Assembly (NCBI GenBank): GCA_026075535.2 | Contig: AP026549.1 | Span: 3,224,001-3,288,000 of the forward strand | Origin: Tricholoma matsutake | Lineage: Eukaryota; Basidiomycota; Agaricomycetes; Agaricales; Tricholomataceae | Length of the DNA stretch: 64,000 nucleotides | Reading direction: 5' to 3' | Part shown: positions 11,581-22,270 of the stretch, piece by piece | Layout: the number at the start of each line of letters is the position of its first letter | Numbering within the stretch: position 1 is the first letter of the stretch | Notes under the pieces: model-generated | Seen by the model: the letters and a program-made list of their open reading frames with translations, nothing else | The model's database searches: none | What the model was told of the DNA's origin: nothing | Position numbers and translations under genes: made by a program

Positions 11581-12970
11581 ATAATGTGCCAACAATATAT
11601 CTTTTTATTTCAAGTTAAATAAAACAAATGGGACAAGAATTCAGTGAGATACAGCATTTTTGATGATTTAATAACAAATACAAACAACCTTTGTTAGCAC
11701 ACCTAAATCTGATAATGTACAAACAGTATATATTTTATTTGCAGGTTAAATCAGTTGGATTAAAGAAGAACTAACTGAGATACCACAAACAATGCCAAAC
11801 AATACCAAATATGATCTCAATGAATGGGCCAATAATGTATCTTTTTATTCCAAGTTAAATGAAACAAATTGGCCAAGAATTGACCAAGATACAGCATTTT
11901 GATAATTTAACAAATAAAGATAAACAATTTTGTTAATATAAAATGCCCAAGCTACACACCCTTCTACAAGTTAAACTCAGTTGAATTAGAACTGGCTCTG
12001 ATATAGTCATTTTGATCTGCTTGATATATTAACAAATAATAGCAAACATCTGTAAATATCCTTTAAGGATAGACCAACAGTGTCTTTGTATTTTCAAGTT
12101 AAATCATCCAAAATGGATGAAAACTAAAAGAGATACTATATTTAGGCATGACAACAATGTCAAGCGATACCAAATACTCTTCTGATGATTGGCCAATGAT
12201 GGGCCAACAGTGTATCTTCTTATTCCAAGTTAAATAAAACAAATCAGCCAAGAAATGGGCAAGATACAGTATTTTGATGATTTAACAAATAAAGATAAAC
12301 AAGTTTTGTCAGTGTAAAGTGCCCAAGCTACACCCTTCTACAAGTTAAATAAACTCAATTGAGTTAAAACCAGCTCTGACATCATCTTTTTGATTTTTTG
12401 ACATATGAACAAATAATGCCAAATATCTGTAAGTATCTTTTAATAATAGACCAACAGTATACTTTTTATCTTGCAAAATGGATGAGATACTATATTTAGC
12501 CATGACAACAATGCCAAACAATGCCAAATACCCTCCCAATGATTGGCCAATAATGTATCTTCTCATTCCAAGTTAAATAAAAGAAATCAGCCAAGAATTG
12601 AGCAAGATACAGTATTTTGATAATCTAACAAACAAATATAAACAACTTTTGTCAGCACAGGGCAAAATGTCCAAGTTACATACCCTTCCACAAGTTAAAT
12701 AAACTCAATTGAGTAAAAACTGGCTCTGATATAGTTATTTTGATCTTTTTGATCTATAAACAAATAATCCCAAATACTTGTAAATATTTCCCAATGATAG
12801 ACCAACAGCATTACTTTTCATTTGCAAGTTAAATCGTGCAAATTGGATGAAAACTGAAGGAGATACTATATTTAGCCATGATAACAATACCAAACAATGC
12901 CAAGTACTCTCCCGATGACTGGCCAATGATGTACTTTCCCATCTGTAGTTAAATGAACCTAATCGGACAA
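11580..12970. repeat. Diverged tandem array, unit about 340-376 bp
   Basis: The landmark GGCCAA(T/C)A(A/G)TGTATCTT followed by CAAGTTAAAT recurs near 11826, 12202, 12545 and 12921, with an earlier diverged copy near 11587. Each unit also carries AGATACAGTATTTTGAT and CAAGCTACACCCTT-like words. Copies differ by scattered substitutions and small indels. No coding content was seen. Confidence 0.75.
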
Positions 12971-13021
12971 GAAATGAGTGAGATACAAGACTTTCATTGT
13001 CGATGTGCTAAAAAAAGCATA

Positions 13022-13106
13022 CCCTAAAGCGGTCACGTGCGCCAAATATCGACATCTCTCGGGGGGGGAGAGAAGTCGATATTTGGCGCACGTGATAACT
13101 TTAGGG
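13022..13106. repeat. GC-rich perfect-core hairpin
   Basis: The left arm 13022-13060 and right arm 13068-13106 are inverted copies. The core CACGTGCGCCAAATATCGAC (13034-13053) pairs without mismatch with 13075-13094, around a run of G. The outer ends read CCCTAAAG and CTTTAGGG. It stands out sharply from the AT-rich surroundings and could be a tiny MITE. Confidence 0.85.
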
Positions 13107-13179
13107 CGCCCCCGAAGTATCATCAAATTTCAAAATTTCAATACAAAGTTTGTAACTGATCAATAATAGTTTGTAATGA

Positions 13180-13480
13180 AACTATCAATAACAGTTTGTA
13201 ATGGATTGTATTGAAGTCAATTACTGTAGGCTACCGGTAATTTAGATAGCCGGATGAAAATTTTCCTTTTATACTCGAAATCCGCGTCTCGGCTAATTTT
13301 TCAGTCCCACGGTTAGTAAAGTCAGTAATTTTTGTAATGGTTGCACAGAACTTACTGACCGTGGGGAAAAAGGAAATGTTTTTCTTATAGCACTGAATTT
13401 TTCCTCGATTCCCGGTATGAAGAATGAGTCTTACTTAACATTGTTAAGGACTCATAATTTTATTACTAATTTCCCTTTCT
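13180..13480 (+). repeat. Dispersed repeat, copy 1
   Basis: Shared with 22430-22770 in the same orientation. Landmarks are GTAATGGATT, GCTAATTTTTCAGTCCCAC, GAAGAATGAGTCTTA and AAGGACT(C/T)ATAAT. Copy 2 shows TG or CA at several CG sites of copy 1. Family and ends are unknown. Confidence 0.65.
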
Positions 13481-14497
13481 ATCACATTTGTGCATGTTGA
13501 CAGTTTTATATTTAGAGGTGGAGTACCCTTTCCGACATCTACCCCTTGGTATGATGTCATTTGGCAGCCTTGATCTGCCCATCTCTGCCTTTTCTATGTT
13601 TAGGCTATTATTTGATTTTTGCAATCTTCACATATACTGAGCATTGGCAAAGGGGTCCTTAGCTCTTTGGATTTCCTTTTGCTAGGTGCGCCTCCACTCC
13701 CTGTAATATGTACCATAATTTTAACTTTGGATTTCCCTTTGCTAGTCCACTAATTAAGTGGCCTCTAAGGTTGCCCTTATAGGATAGGCAGTAAGGTACC
13801 TAGAAATATGCAGATACATAAGCTGATCTATGATGTTGAAATGCAGACAATATGATATGAACCACTCTAAGACAGATTGTGAGCCAGTCTTCAACATCCT
13901 CTGGTTGCTCCACAATTCTTTGTCAAAGTGTGTGCACAACTCTGGAATGTGATTGTGCTTCATAGATCATACCCCGGCAGAGCAGCATTGAATGCATCCT
14001 GGATTGATCATCAAATGCTGACATCAACCTCCATACTCAATGCCAACACTCCTACTAAGTGTTCTCTGCCAGGACCTTTTTCAGTCAGTTGACCAGATAG
14101 AGGACCATAACTGTTACAATTTTCCTTGTAACTCATGGAACCCGACGCACCCGACGATCCCCTCCAGACAGGAGGCACCCCTTGATTCATGCCTAGGGCA
14201 TATCCTTGACATCAGACACACACACGATGCATGCCGACTGCATGCATTCGATCCCCTTCCCGTGGAAGGCACCCTTGACGCATGGTGACTCCATGCACCC
14301 AAACCCACTCCCACACATGCTGTGATATGACAGCCCCCTGACATGAGGTCCGTGACGTCGGACTCTCACGATCGACATGCTGCGCCGCAGCACTCCATAA
14401 CATCGGATGCCTCATGCAAGGCATGAGGCCTATTGTTTCTATTATTACTTGATATGCATCGACCTTTCCAATTGGACGATAAGGACCTCCCTTCTAG

Positions 14498-14503
14498 TAT
14501 AAG
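14498..14503 (+). promoter_or_regulatory. TATA box of element A LTR
   Basis: TATAAG lies 33 bases upstream of the predicted transcript start at 14531, the usual TATA-to-start spacing. The motif is kept in the 3' LTR. Confidence 0.6.
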
Positions 14504-14530
14504 TACTGCAACTTGTAGTAGGGATGTCCT

Positions 14531-14542
14531 TAGTTTAGATCT
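14531..14542 (+). promoter_or_regulatory. Predicted transcript start and self-primer segment
   Basis: TAGTTTAGATCT is the exact reverse complement of 14769-14780, just after the LTR. In Tf1/sushi-type elements the 5' end of the transcript folds back on the primer-binding site and primes reverse transcription. Position and TATA spacing fit that mechanism; the start itself is inferred. Confidence 0.6.
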
Positions 14543-14768
14543 AGGCAATTAACAGCCTTAACTTGCAACTCGCGAACTTACTCGAAACCACTAAGGAAGC
14601 CCCTTAGTGCGTGAACCCAAACGACTCTACGCAGAAGCCCTGCTAGAGTGCACTACCTATCTTACATCGGACGCTCCAAGTAAGACTAGTGCCGAATGAC
14701 TTGTCGAGGAAGCACCTCGTCGAACGACATCGACTAGATTGAGTGGTTGAGGCTTTGCCCTTAACATA

Positions 14769-14780
14769 AGATCTAAACTA
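14769..14780 (+). other. Primer-binding site complementary to own 5' end
   Basis: AGATCTAAACTA begins two bases after the 5' LTR and pairs over 12 bases with 14531-14542. I saw no tRNA-3'-end match here of the kind used by tRNA-primed elements. Confidence 0.6.
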
Positions 14781-15082
14781 TCTGCTAGCCCACCTACCTA
14801 GGTGTAGGCAATACGTCTCGATACACACCACAACAACCCGGGTCTAGACAAACCCCAGACCGACCACCAAGAGAAGCAGAACCACAGCCAGGTTCATCTT
14901 GGTACCGATACAACGGAAGACTAGTCCGTTACTTGACCCCAGCACAGCGTTGGTTCTACAGATCAACCGACAGACAACAAGGAGATTTCCTCACCGACGA
15001 AGACTTTGAACAACCGCATGCACCCCCATCCAAAACATCCACCTGCTTCTTAACAGACAAAACTGACGACCTCTATAACAAG

Positions 15083-15979
15083 ATGTCCGAACCCGCAACC
15101 ACACCGATGATGTCCATGAAGGACATTCGAATCCGATCACCAACAGACTTCTCAGGAGAGTGGACCAAGACTGCCAAGTTCCTGCAGGAGATAGACCTAT
15201 ACCTGTGAATCAACGACCAGGTCTATGACACAAATTACAAGAAGATTATCTTCATGCTGTCCTTCATGAATGGAGGGACAGCAGCTGCCTGGGCGCAGGC
15301 ATTCGTCAACCAACACCAGTCCGAGGGACTCGGTGAATACGCAGACTTCCAACAGAAGGTCTTAGAGGCCTTCTCGCCGATCGATGACACCAGAACGGCA
15401 AAGACAGAGATCAAGAATCTCAAGCAAGGTTCAGGGAACCTTGAAGAAAATGTGGCAAACTTCCGCATCCTGAAAGACAGGACGGGAATCACAGAAGATG
15501 CAGCCATGATCGAGTACTTCATGGATGGACTGCATCCCGAGTTACTGAAGAGGGTACACACAATGGAGACAGTGCCCAACACTCTTGAAGGCTGGATAAA
15601 GGCAGCTTCGAAATACAAAGGCCAATGGAAACGGGCCATGGCAATCCTGGGAAAGACCAGGCAGAACCAGAAGACAAACAAAACAACAAAGAAAGGACAG
15701 CCCTCTCTTGACATCAACCGACTGACGAACCAAGAACGCGTGGAACACCTCTGGAAGGGATTGTGTTTCATCTGCCACCAACCAGGACACCAATCGTCCG
15801 ACCACAGGGATGGAAAGAACCCCACTCAGACAGGGTCAGCGTCCCCTCCCTACCAAAACCGCTTCACCCAGAAGAAGACTGGGGTGGACACCTACCAGAA
15901 GATCTGCACAATGCAGGATGAACTAGACGAAGAAGAAAAGGAACGAGCCCTTAACCTCATGGAGGAATCGGGTTTTTAG
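15083..15979 (+). pseudogene. gag: Element A gag
   Basis: The frame is open from about 14933; I take ATG 15083 (MSEPATTPM) as the start because it precedes the capsid-like region closely. Residues from about 40 onward (FLQEIDLYL, then INDQVYDT, WAQAFVNQH, LKQGSGNLEENVANFRIL) match Ty3/Gypsy capsid. A TGA at 15206 replaces an Arg codon. A zinc knuckle near 15766 reads CFICHQPGHQSSDH, so its last ligand is His, not the usual Cys. Gag ends at TAG 15977, right after GGGTTTT, while pol continues in the -1 frame. About 299 codons, which is in the family range. Confidence 0.88.
15970..15976 (+). promoter_or_regulatory. Candidate -1 ribosomal frameshift site, GGGTTTT
   Basis: The heptamer has the canonical X XXY YYZ form in the gag frame (G GGT TTT), is followed immediately by the gag stop TAG, and lies in the only stretch where both frames are open (15955-15979). 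A -1 slip here gives a gag-pol fusion. No downstream pseudoknot was assessed. Confidence 0.55.
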
Positions 15980-16572
15980 AACAGCGGCCTGATACAACAC
16001 CAGTCACCGCTGTAGTCTCCCCCAGGTCTGTACTCTTGGCTACCATGAATAGACAATCTATGCACCTGTCTATTCGGGTAGCTGAGTCAGACAACGGGAA
16101 AGACGTCGCAATGAACGCGCTCCTCGACTCTGGAGCAGGAGGAGTCTTTATCGACTCAAACTTCGTCGAACGAGAAGGGATCAGAACATATCCCTTAGGC
16201 CGCACCATCCAGGCCACAAATGTAGATGGGACCCTGAACAAGCAGAGAACGATCACCAGATGCGTGAAAGGAAGACTCCACATCAACAGAAGGAGCTACC
16301 CGATAGAATACCTAGTCACCGGACTAGGCAAAGAATTGGTAATCCTGGGCCTGCCATGGCTGCAGGAGATAAACCCGATCATCGATTGGAAGAAGGGAAC
16401 CTTTGAGTTCTGAGATGAAGAACAATGGGCTCAAATCCAGCAGATCCTGGAAAAGACAAGAAGAGCCAAACGGGCCCTCCCGAATACCTTGAACCTTCCG
16501 AAAATTAACGCCGGAAGGGAGGCACCCGATGACAAGATGGCACGAATTTGACACATCATAGCCAAGACAAGA

Positions 16573-16836
16573 CAGAGGCTCTCTGAAGAGAAAGAGAAGA
16601 GCCTTGCCCAAGCCAGATTGGCTGTGGAAAAAACAAGAAAAAGACTCTCTGAAGAGAAGGAGAGAAACCTTGCCTGAGCACGACTAGCCATGGCAAAGAT
16701 GAGAGAAAGGCTCGCCGAAGAAAAAGAGAGGAGCCTTGCCCGAGCCCGATTGGCCATGGCAAAAACAAAAGAAAGGCTTTCAGAGAGGAAAGCAAAAGAA
16801 CTAAATTCTGTCCAGATAGCTGTTGCAAAGACCAGG
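16573..16836 (+). repeat. Four 22-residue (66-bp) coiled-coil repeats inside pol
   Basis: Units read RLSEEKEKSLAQARLAVEK, RLSEEKERNLA, RLAEEKERSLARARLAMAK and RLSERKAKELNSVQIAVAK, each 22 residues. They lie between protease and RT, where chromoviruses usually have a short spacer. The charge pattern suggests a long alpha-helix or coiled coil. Confidence 0.8.
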
Positions 16837-19800
16837 AGCAGCAACACCCCTAAACAAGCCAGAGGCCTTGAAGCAGCACGACGTGCTGTTGCCAAGACCC
16901 GAGAAAACCAGAAGAAGAAACAACTGGAAAAGGGCAAAAACAAAGAATGTGACAGGGCAAAACGAATTGTGCAAAAGATGAAGGAATTGCTAAACTCCAC
17001 AGGGGAGGGAAGCACTGGCAAAAGGAATGTGAAAATGACACTACGAAACAGGATAAACTACCCTCAACAACAGACTACCCCAACCCACAATCATGGGACT
17101 CCAGATCATGGTACCATCAACACTGAAATACCTATGCCCAGGGAGACCCCCCCTCAGGTAAAGGTTGAAGAGGTACCCGACGAAGAACTCCTGGCAGACG
17201 CAGGCATGGACATATGGATGACAGACCAGACCCCCAAACAAGACACAATCGAGGATGACTCAGTGTTGATCGCATACATGTGAGGTGAACCAGTCATTGG
17301 CCTATTCGGACCAGACATAGAACTGCCCCTGACAGAGGAACATCGAGAGCTGACACACAGATACATCCGAAAAATGAACACAATCAACAGGCTCATGAAA
17401 GGCAAGGGCTCCCCATGGTACTTACTCAACTTGGACATATGGATCAGAGCAAAGACATCCATATCCCAATGACTACTGCACGAGCAAGAGGAGGGAAAGG
17501 AGACTAGCCAATGGACCCTAGACGATTTACTGCCACCGGAATACCAGAAGTACAGACAGGTATTCAAGAAAGCCACATCAGAACGATTCCTGGAATCAAG
17601 ACCGTGGGATCACTCGATCGACCTGAAGGAAGGCTTTGTACTGAAGGATTGCAAAGTCTACCCATTGACGCCGAAAGAACAAGAGAAACTCAATGAGTTT
17701 CTAGATGAAAACATGGAGAAAGGATACATCCAACCGTCAAAATCACCCATGGCATCCCCGTTCTTCTTCGTGTCGAAGAAGGACTCCGATGCTCTATGAC
17801 CTTGCCAAGACTATCACTATCTGAATGAAGGAACAATCCAGAATAACTACCCCCTGCCACTGATCAGAGACCTCTTGGACAAGCTGAAGGGAGTGAGATT
17901 TTTCATGAAACTTGATATTCAATGGGGATATCATAACATATGGATAAAGAAAGGAGACGAGTGGAAGGCAGCATTCAAGACTAACCGAGGGCTATTCAAG
18001 CCAATGGTGATGTTCTTTGGGCTGTGCAACTCACTGGCAACATTCCAGGCCATGATGAACGATCTCTTCCGAGATATGCTAGATGAAGGATGGCTCGTCA
18101 TCTATATGGACAACATCCTGATCTTCTCGAAGACGGAAGAGGAACACCGGATAAGGACCAAAAGGGTCCTCGAACAACTACGACAATGCGATCTCTACCT
18201 GAAAATAGAGAAGTGCAAATTCAACGTACAGGAAGTCGAGTTCTTGGGCATGATCATCAGACCCAATGAACTTGCAATGGACAACATGAAACTGGCTGGG
18301 ATCAAGGACTGGCCCATGCCAAGGACAGTGCAGGATGTAAGATCCTTCCTAGGATTCGGAAACTTCTATCAACAATTCATCGGACACTTCGCAGATCTGG
18401 CCAGACCGCTGAATGACTTGACAAAGAAGAACCAGAAATTCGAATGGACGAACGACTGCCAGCAGTCGTTCGATGTGCTAAAAAGGAAATTCAATGAAAC
18501 CCCAGTACTGCTGATGCCAGATGCAACGAAACCATTTGTGGTAGAATCTGATGCCTCAAAATTCGCGACAGGTGCAGTACTCAGACAACAGGACACCAAT
18601 GGAGACTGGCACCCATGCGGATACATCTCGCATTCTTTCAATGAAGCAGAAAGAAATTACGAGATATATGACCGAGAACTATTGGGAGTGATCCGAGCAC
18701 TAGAAACATGGAGACACTACCTACAGGGGACACCATTCCCTGTGACGGTATTATCCGATCACAAGAACCTGACGTACTTCCATCAGCCACAGAAACTAAA
18801 CCGATGACAGGCTAGATGGGCCATCTACCTGTCACAATTCAACCTGAAGCTACAACACGTACTGGGATCACAGATGGTACAATCTGATGCCCTATCAAGG
18901 AGAGCAGATCACATAGCTGAAGAAGACACCGGTAACGAGGACAAGACCATCCTCGCTGATGAACTGTTCATCAAAACAATCGACACTGAGCTCCAGGGAG
19001 CCCTGGCCTCAGCAATAATGAAGGACGACCTCGTAAATGACACTTTATGAGCCCTGAAAAACAACGGAACTCCCCCAATCAAGTCTGCATTGGAGGACTG
19101 GAAATTTGAAGACGGCCTGCTCTTTTTCAAAGACAGATGCTACATGCCACAGGACAAAATCCTCCGCCAAGCAATCATATGAAAATACCATGATAGCATC
19201 ATGACAGGACACCCTGGACAATGGCAGACAATTGAACTGATCCGACGAGACTACTGGTGGCCAAGAATGGCCAACTTCATCAAAAAGTACGTCGAAGGCT
19301 GCACAAAGTGCCAGCAAATGAAAGTGAATACACACCCAACGACCCCACCGCTGACACCGATATCATCTGACACCAGCAGACCATTCGAGCTGGTAACGAC
19401 AGATTTTATCACGGACTTGCCCATGATAAACAGATTTGACTCAATCATGGTCGTGGTAGACCATGGTCTTATGAAGGGGGTAATTTTTATCCCTTGTGCG
19501 AAGACGATCAATGCACTTGGTGCCGCAGACCTTTACCTGCACCATGTGTACACCAGATTTGGACTCCCCGGAAGAATCATCTCAGACAGAGACCCTCGAT
19601 TCGCGTCCAAACTCTTCCGAGAACTCAGACAACTGCTCGGAATCAAGCTATCCATGAGCACTGCCTATCACCCCCAGACTGATGGAGAAACAGAGCAAGT
19701 AAACCAAGAGCTAGAGGTTTACCTCTGCATGTTCTGTTCAAACAAACCTGAAGATTGGGAGTGTTATCTCCCAACAGCAGAATTTGCGCATAACCAGAAG

Positions 19801-20478
19801 ATGCACTCTGCAGTAAAACATTTGCCATTTTACTTGATGATGGGATATCAGCCATGCGCTATCCCCACCCCTTATGAAAAGACGAACGTGCTGGCCGCCG
19901 AACAGAGAATCCAAGAACTTCTCACTGCGAGAAGGGAAGCTCTTGCCACACACAAACTAGCCAGACAGGCTATGGCTGCCCAAACGAAAGGGCGATATGA
20001 ACCATTCAAGGTTGGAGAACAAGTATGGCTTGACTCCAAGAACCTGAAGATTGGCTACCCAACGAGAAAACTGGCGCCAAAACGAGAAGGGCCCTTCGTG
20101 ATTGAAGATGCCTTGTCGAGAACGACATACCAATTGAAACTGCCGCCAGGATGGAAGATCCACCCAGTATTCCATGCGGCTTTACTCACACGATACCATG
20201 AGAATGACACTCATGGGCAAAACTTCCTGACTCCACCACCCGACCTCGTGGAAGGAGAGAACAAATACGAGGTGGAAGCGATCATCGCACACAAGAAGCA
20301 TAACAAGACACACCATTACCTCGTGAAATGGGTTGACTACCCAACATCCGAAAACACATGGGAACCCGAATTGAACCTAAAGAATGCCCCCGAGATCCTG
20401 ACAGCATATAAGAAGAGGTACCACCTCTGATGGAAACCCAAAAAACCCCCCTCTCTTCCCACAACAACACTCCCCAAT

Positions 20479-21204
20479 ATGCCTGCCGAACGACGATTTA
20501 CCCAAGAATACCTACGAAACCGATTGAACACTGATGCCCTTCGCATTCACCTCGCCCATGATTCACCGAAATACCATCTAGCCAGGATGTGCTTCTACTA
20601 TGCGAGCACTATCGAACAGATGGAACGAAATCTAGAAGAAGCAATGAACGATGCAGATGCCCTGGGGATCGAGCAAACAATCCAGGAAATGATTGCACCG
20701 TGGTCAGACAGACCGAGAACAGCTGAGGAGAGACCTCACACCCCTTTAGGTCAACACAGACAACCACCGACCTCGCTCTCACCATTCAGTGAGCAGAGCG
20801 ACAGAGACGAACGACAAGCTCCCTCTGGAGGCTCCTCCCGTTCTACGAAGAACCCAAAGATCGTGCCTAGGGCATCCAAAATAATTGATCTGACCACCCC
20901 TGAACCTGAACCAAAGACCACCCAACCACCTTGGTCTCCCCCACACATGAGACATGCTAGATGTTTCATCTGCCAACAGATAGGCCACTTTGGCCTGATT
21001 TGCCAATGATACGTTTGCAAGTATTGCAAACAGTGAGCCCCTGGACACTATAGGATGAACTGCCCAGAGAAACCTCGGAAAGATCGAGAGACCGATCAAA
21101 GAGAAGCCGAACACAGACAGCGGCTCTTCTTTAACTCTGGATACGATGATTTTGATGATGACGCGATGGGAAACATGACAGGGGAGCCATATGGAAGGAT
21201 TTAA
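20479..21204 (+). pseudogene. Element A ORF3: zinc-knuckle protein after pol
   Basis: About 240 codons from ATG 20479 to TAA 21202, in the same frame as pol. Only one TGA (20428) separates it from the chromodomain and the 16 codons between are open, so it may be a separate ORF or a pol C-terminal extension whose joining codon decayed. The N-terminus looks helical (YLRNRLNTDALRIH, then EQMERNLEEAMNDADAL); the middle is Pro/Ser/Arg-rich. Two CCHC-type knuckles follow: CFICQQIGHFGLIC and a C-X2-C-X6-H-X4-C unit starting at about 21013. TGA codons at 21007 and 21034 again replace Arg. Gag's own knuckle lacks its last Cys, so ORF3 could supply nucleic-acid binding; that is inference. Confidence 0.7.
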
Positions 21205-21222
21205 AAGGCAGAGCTCAAGACG

Positions 21223-21612
21223 ATGGCATGACAAGACAGACCCATGCTCACAGGGATTACGATCCTCGCCATCGTCGTTGGCATGACCCTGGCTGCAGTG
21301 GCAGCCCTAACCTTTGCATTCTGCCTCTATGCCATCTTCCGAACAGAACCTGAACCCCCGATTACAGACGTTGAATTTGCCATCCTGCAACGCCCCCCTT
21401 TCAACGATACTACCGACTCCTTGACACTGCTACCTAGGGCAGCGCAAACCAGAAGAACCCAATCATGGTCTGAGTTCGGACATGAATTATTCCTCCATTG
21501 TACCCCTCGACCCCAACCTACCCACATAACCAGACCATGCCTGATCAGACCACGAAGGAGAGACGAGGATTTAGGTCAAAGTGTGGAACTTTTGACCATA
21601 GTGGGGGGGTAA
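21223..21612 (+). CDS. Element A ORF4: small single-pass membrane protein
   Basis: About 130 codons just before the polypurine tract. ATG 21223 is followed by a TGA at 21229 (possible former CGA); ATG 21244 gives an uninterrupted 122-codon ORF. A hydrophobic stretch of about 28 residues near the N-terminus (ILAIVVGMTLAAVAALTFAF and beyond) is a clear transmembrane segment or signal anchor. The remainder is soluble, Pro/Arg-rich, with no recognised domain and no Cys-rich ectodomain as in retroviral envelopes. It occupies the env position of the element and its stop codon overlaps the polypurine tract. Confidence 0.5.
21600..21612 (+). other. Polypurine tract of element A
   Basis: AGTGGGGGGGTAA directly precedes the 3' LTR start TGTTACA, the expected plus-strand primer position. 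It includes the ORF4 stop. Confidence 0.7.
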
Positions 21613-22270
21613 TGTTACAATTTTCCTTGTAACTCATGGAACCCGATGCACCCGATGATCCCCTCCAGACAGGAGGCACCCCTTGATTCATGCCTAGGGC
21701 ATATCCTTGACATCAGACACACACACGATGCATGCCGACTGCATGCATTCGATCCCCTTCCCGTGGAAGGCACCCTTGATGCATGGTGACTCCATGCACC
21801 CAAACCCACTCCCACACATGCTGTGATATGACAGCCCCCTGACATGAGGTCCGTGACGTCAGACTCTCATGATCGACATTGGATCCTTGACATTGTATCC
21901 GTGACATCGGATGCCTCATGCAAGGCATGAGGCCTATTGTTTCTATTATTACTTGATATGCATCTACCTTTCCGATTGGACGATAAGGACCTCCCTTCTA
22001 GTATAAGTACTGCAACTTGTAGTAGGGATGTCCTTAGTTTAGATCTAGGCAATTAACAGCCTTAACTTGCAACTCGTGAACTTACTCGAAACCACTAAGG
22101 AAGCCCCTTAGTGTGTGAACCCGAATGACTCTACACAGAAGCCCTGCTAGAGTGCACTACCTATCTTACGTTGGACGCTCCAAGTAAGACTAGTGCCAAA
22201 CAACCCGTTGAGGAAGCACCTCATCGAACAACATCAACTAGATTGAGTGGTTGAGGCTTCACCCTTAACA
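21613..22270 (+). repeat. Element A 3' LTR
   Basis: Begins TGTTACAATTTTCC and ends CCCTTAACA, nearly identical to 14112-14766 apart from CpG-type changes and one divergent block. It keeps the TATA box and the self-primer segment. Confidence 0.92.

Larger units (their letters stand above)
14112..14766 (+). repeat. Element A 5' LTR
   Basis: Begins TGTTACAATTTTCC and ends CCCTTAACA. Aligned to the 3' LTR (21613-22270), most differences are CG versus TG or CA, for example at 14146 and 14155. The exception is a block near 14378-14405 that differs more extensively. It contains a TATA box and the self-priming segment. Confidence 0.92.
15955..20430 (+). pseudogene. pol: Element A pol: protease, RT, RNase H, integrase, chromodomain
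   Basis: One frame of about 1490 codons without indels. Order: protease with LDSGAG (near 16126); four 22-residue coiled-coil repeats (about 16573-16836); RT with [16 protein letters not shown] and YMDN (18103-18114, catalytic YMDD expected); RNase H ([14 protein letters not shown]); integrase with HDSIMTGHPG and CTKCQQ zinc site and the D, D, E residues in TTDFI, SDRDPRF and ETEQVNQELE; chromodomain (HHYLVKWVDYP, ENTWEP) to TGA 20428. Nine internal stops (16411, 16549, 16675, 17281, 17470, 17797, 18805, 19048, 19180) are all TGA where Arg is expected. The YMDD-to-YMDN change is GACGAC to GACAAC, also a CpG transition. The copy is inactive as it stands. Confidence 0.92.
14112..22270 (+). mobile_element. 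Complete Ty3/Gypsy chromovirus, element A
   Basis: Two LTRs of about 655 bp (TG...CA) bound an 8.16-kb element with gag, pol (protease, RT, RNase H, integrase, chromodomain), two extra ORFs and a polypurine tract. The flanks ATAAC (14107-14111) and ACAAC (22271-22275) are a probable 5-bp target duplication with one change. Reading frames are free of frameshifts apart from the expected gag-pol shift. Stops are almost exclusively TGA at positions where CGA (Arg) is expected, so the element is young but methylation-decayed. Confidence 0.92.

Noticed and set aside
15235..15825. Minus-strand open frame opposite gag of element A
   Set aside because: It is the complement of a well-supported gag frame and shows no motif.
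15206..21036. TGA might be read as an amino acid (recoding) in element A
   Set aside because: The same loss of CG is seen in non-coding LTR sequence and as CG-to-CA missense changes such as YMDD to YMDN. Deamination explains all sites without a new genetic code.
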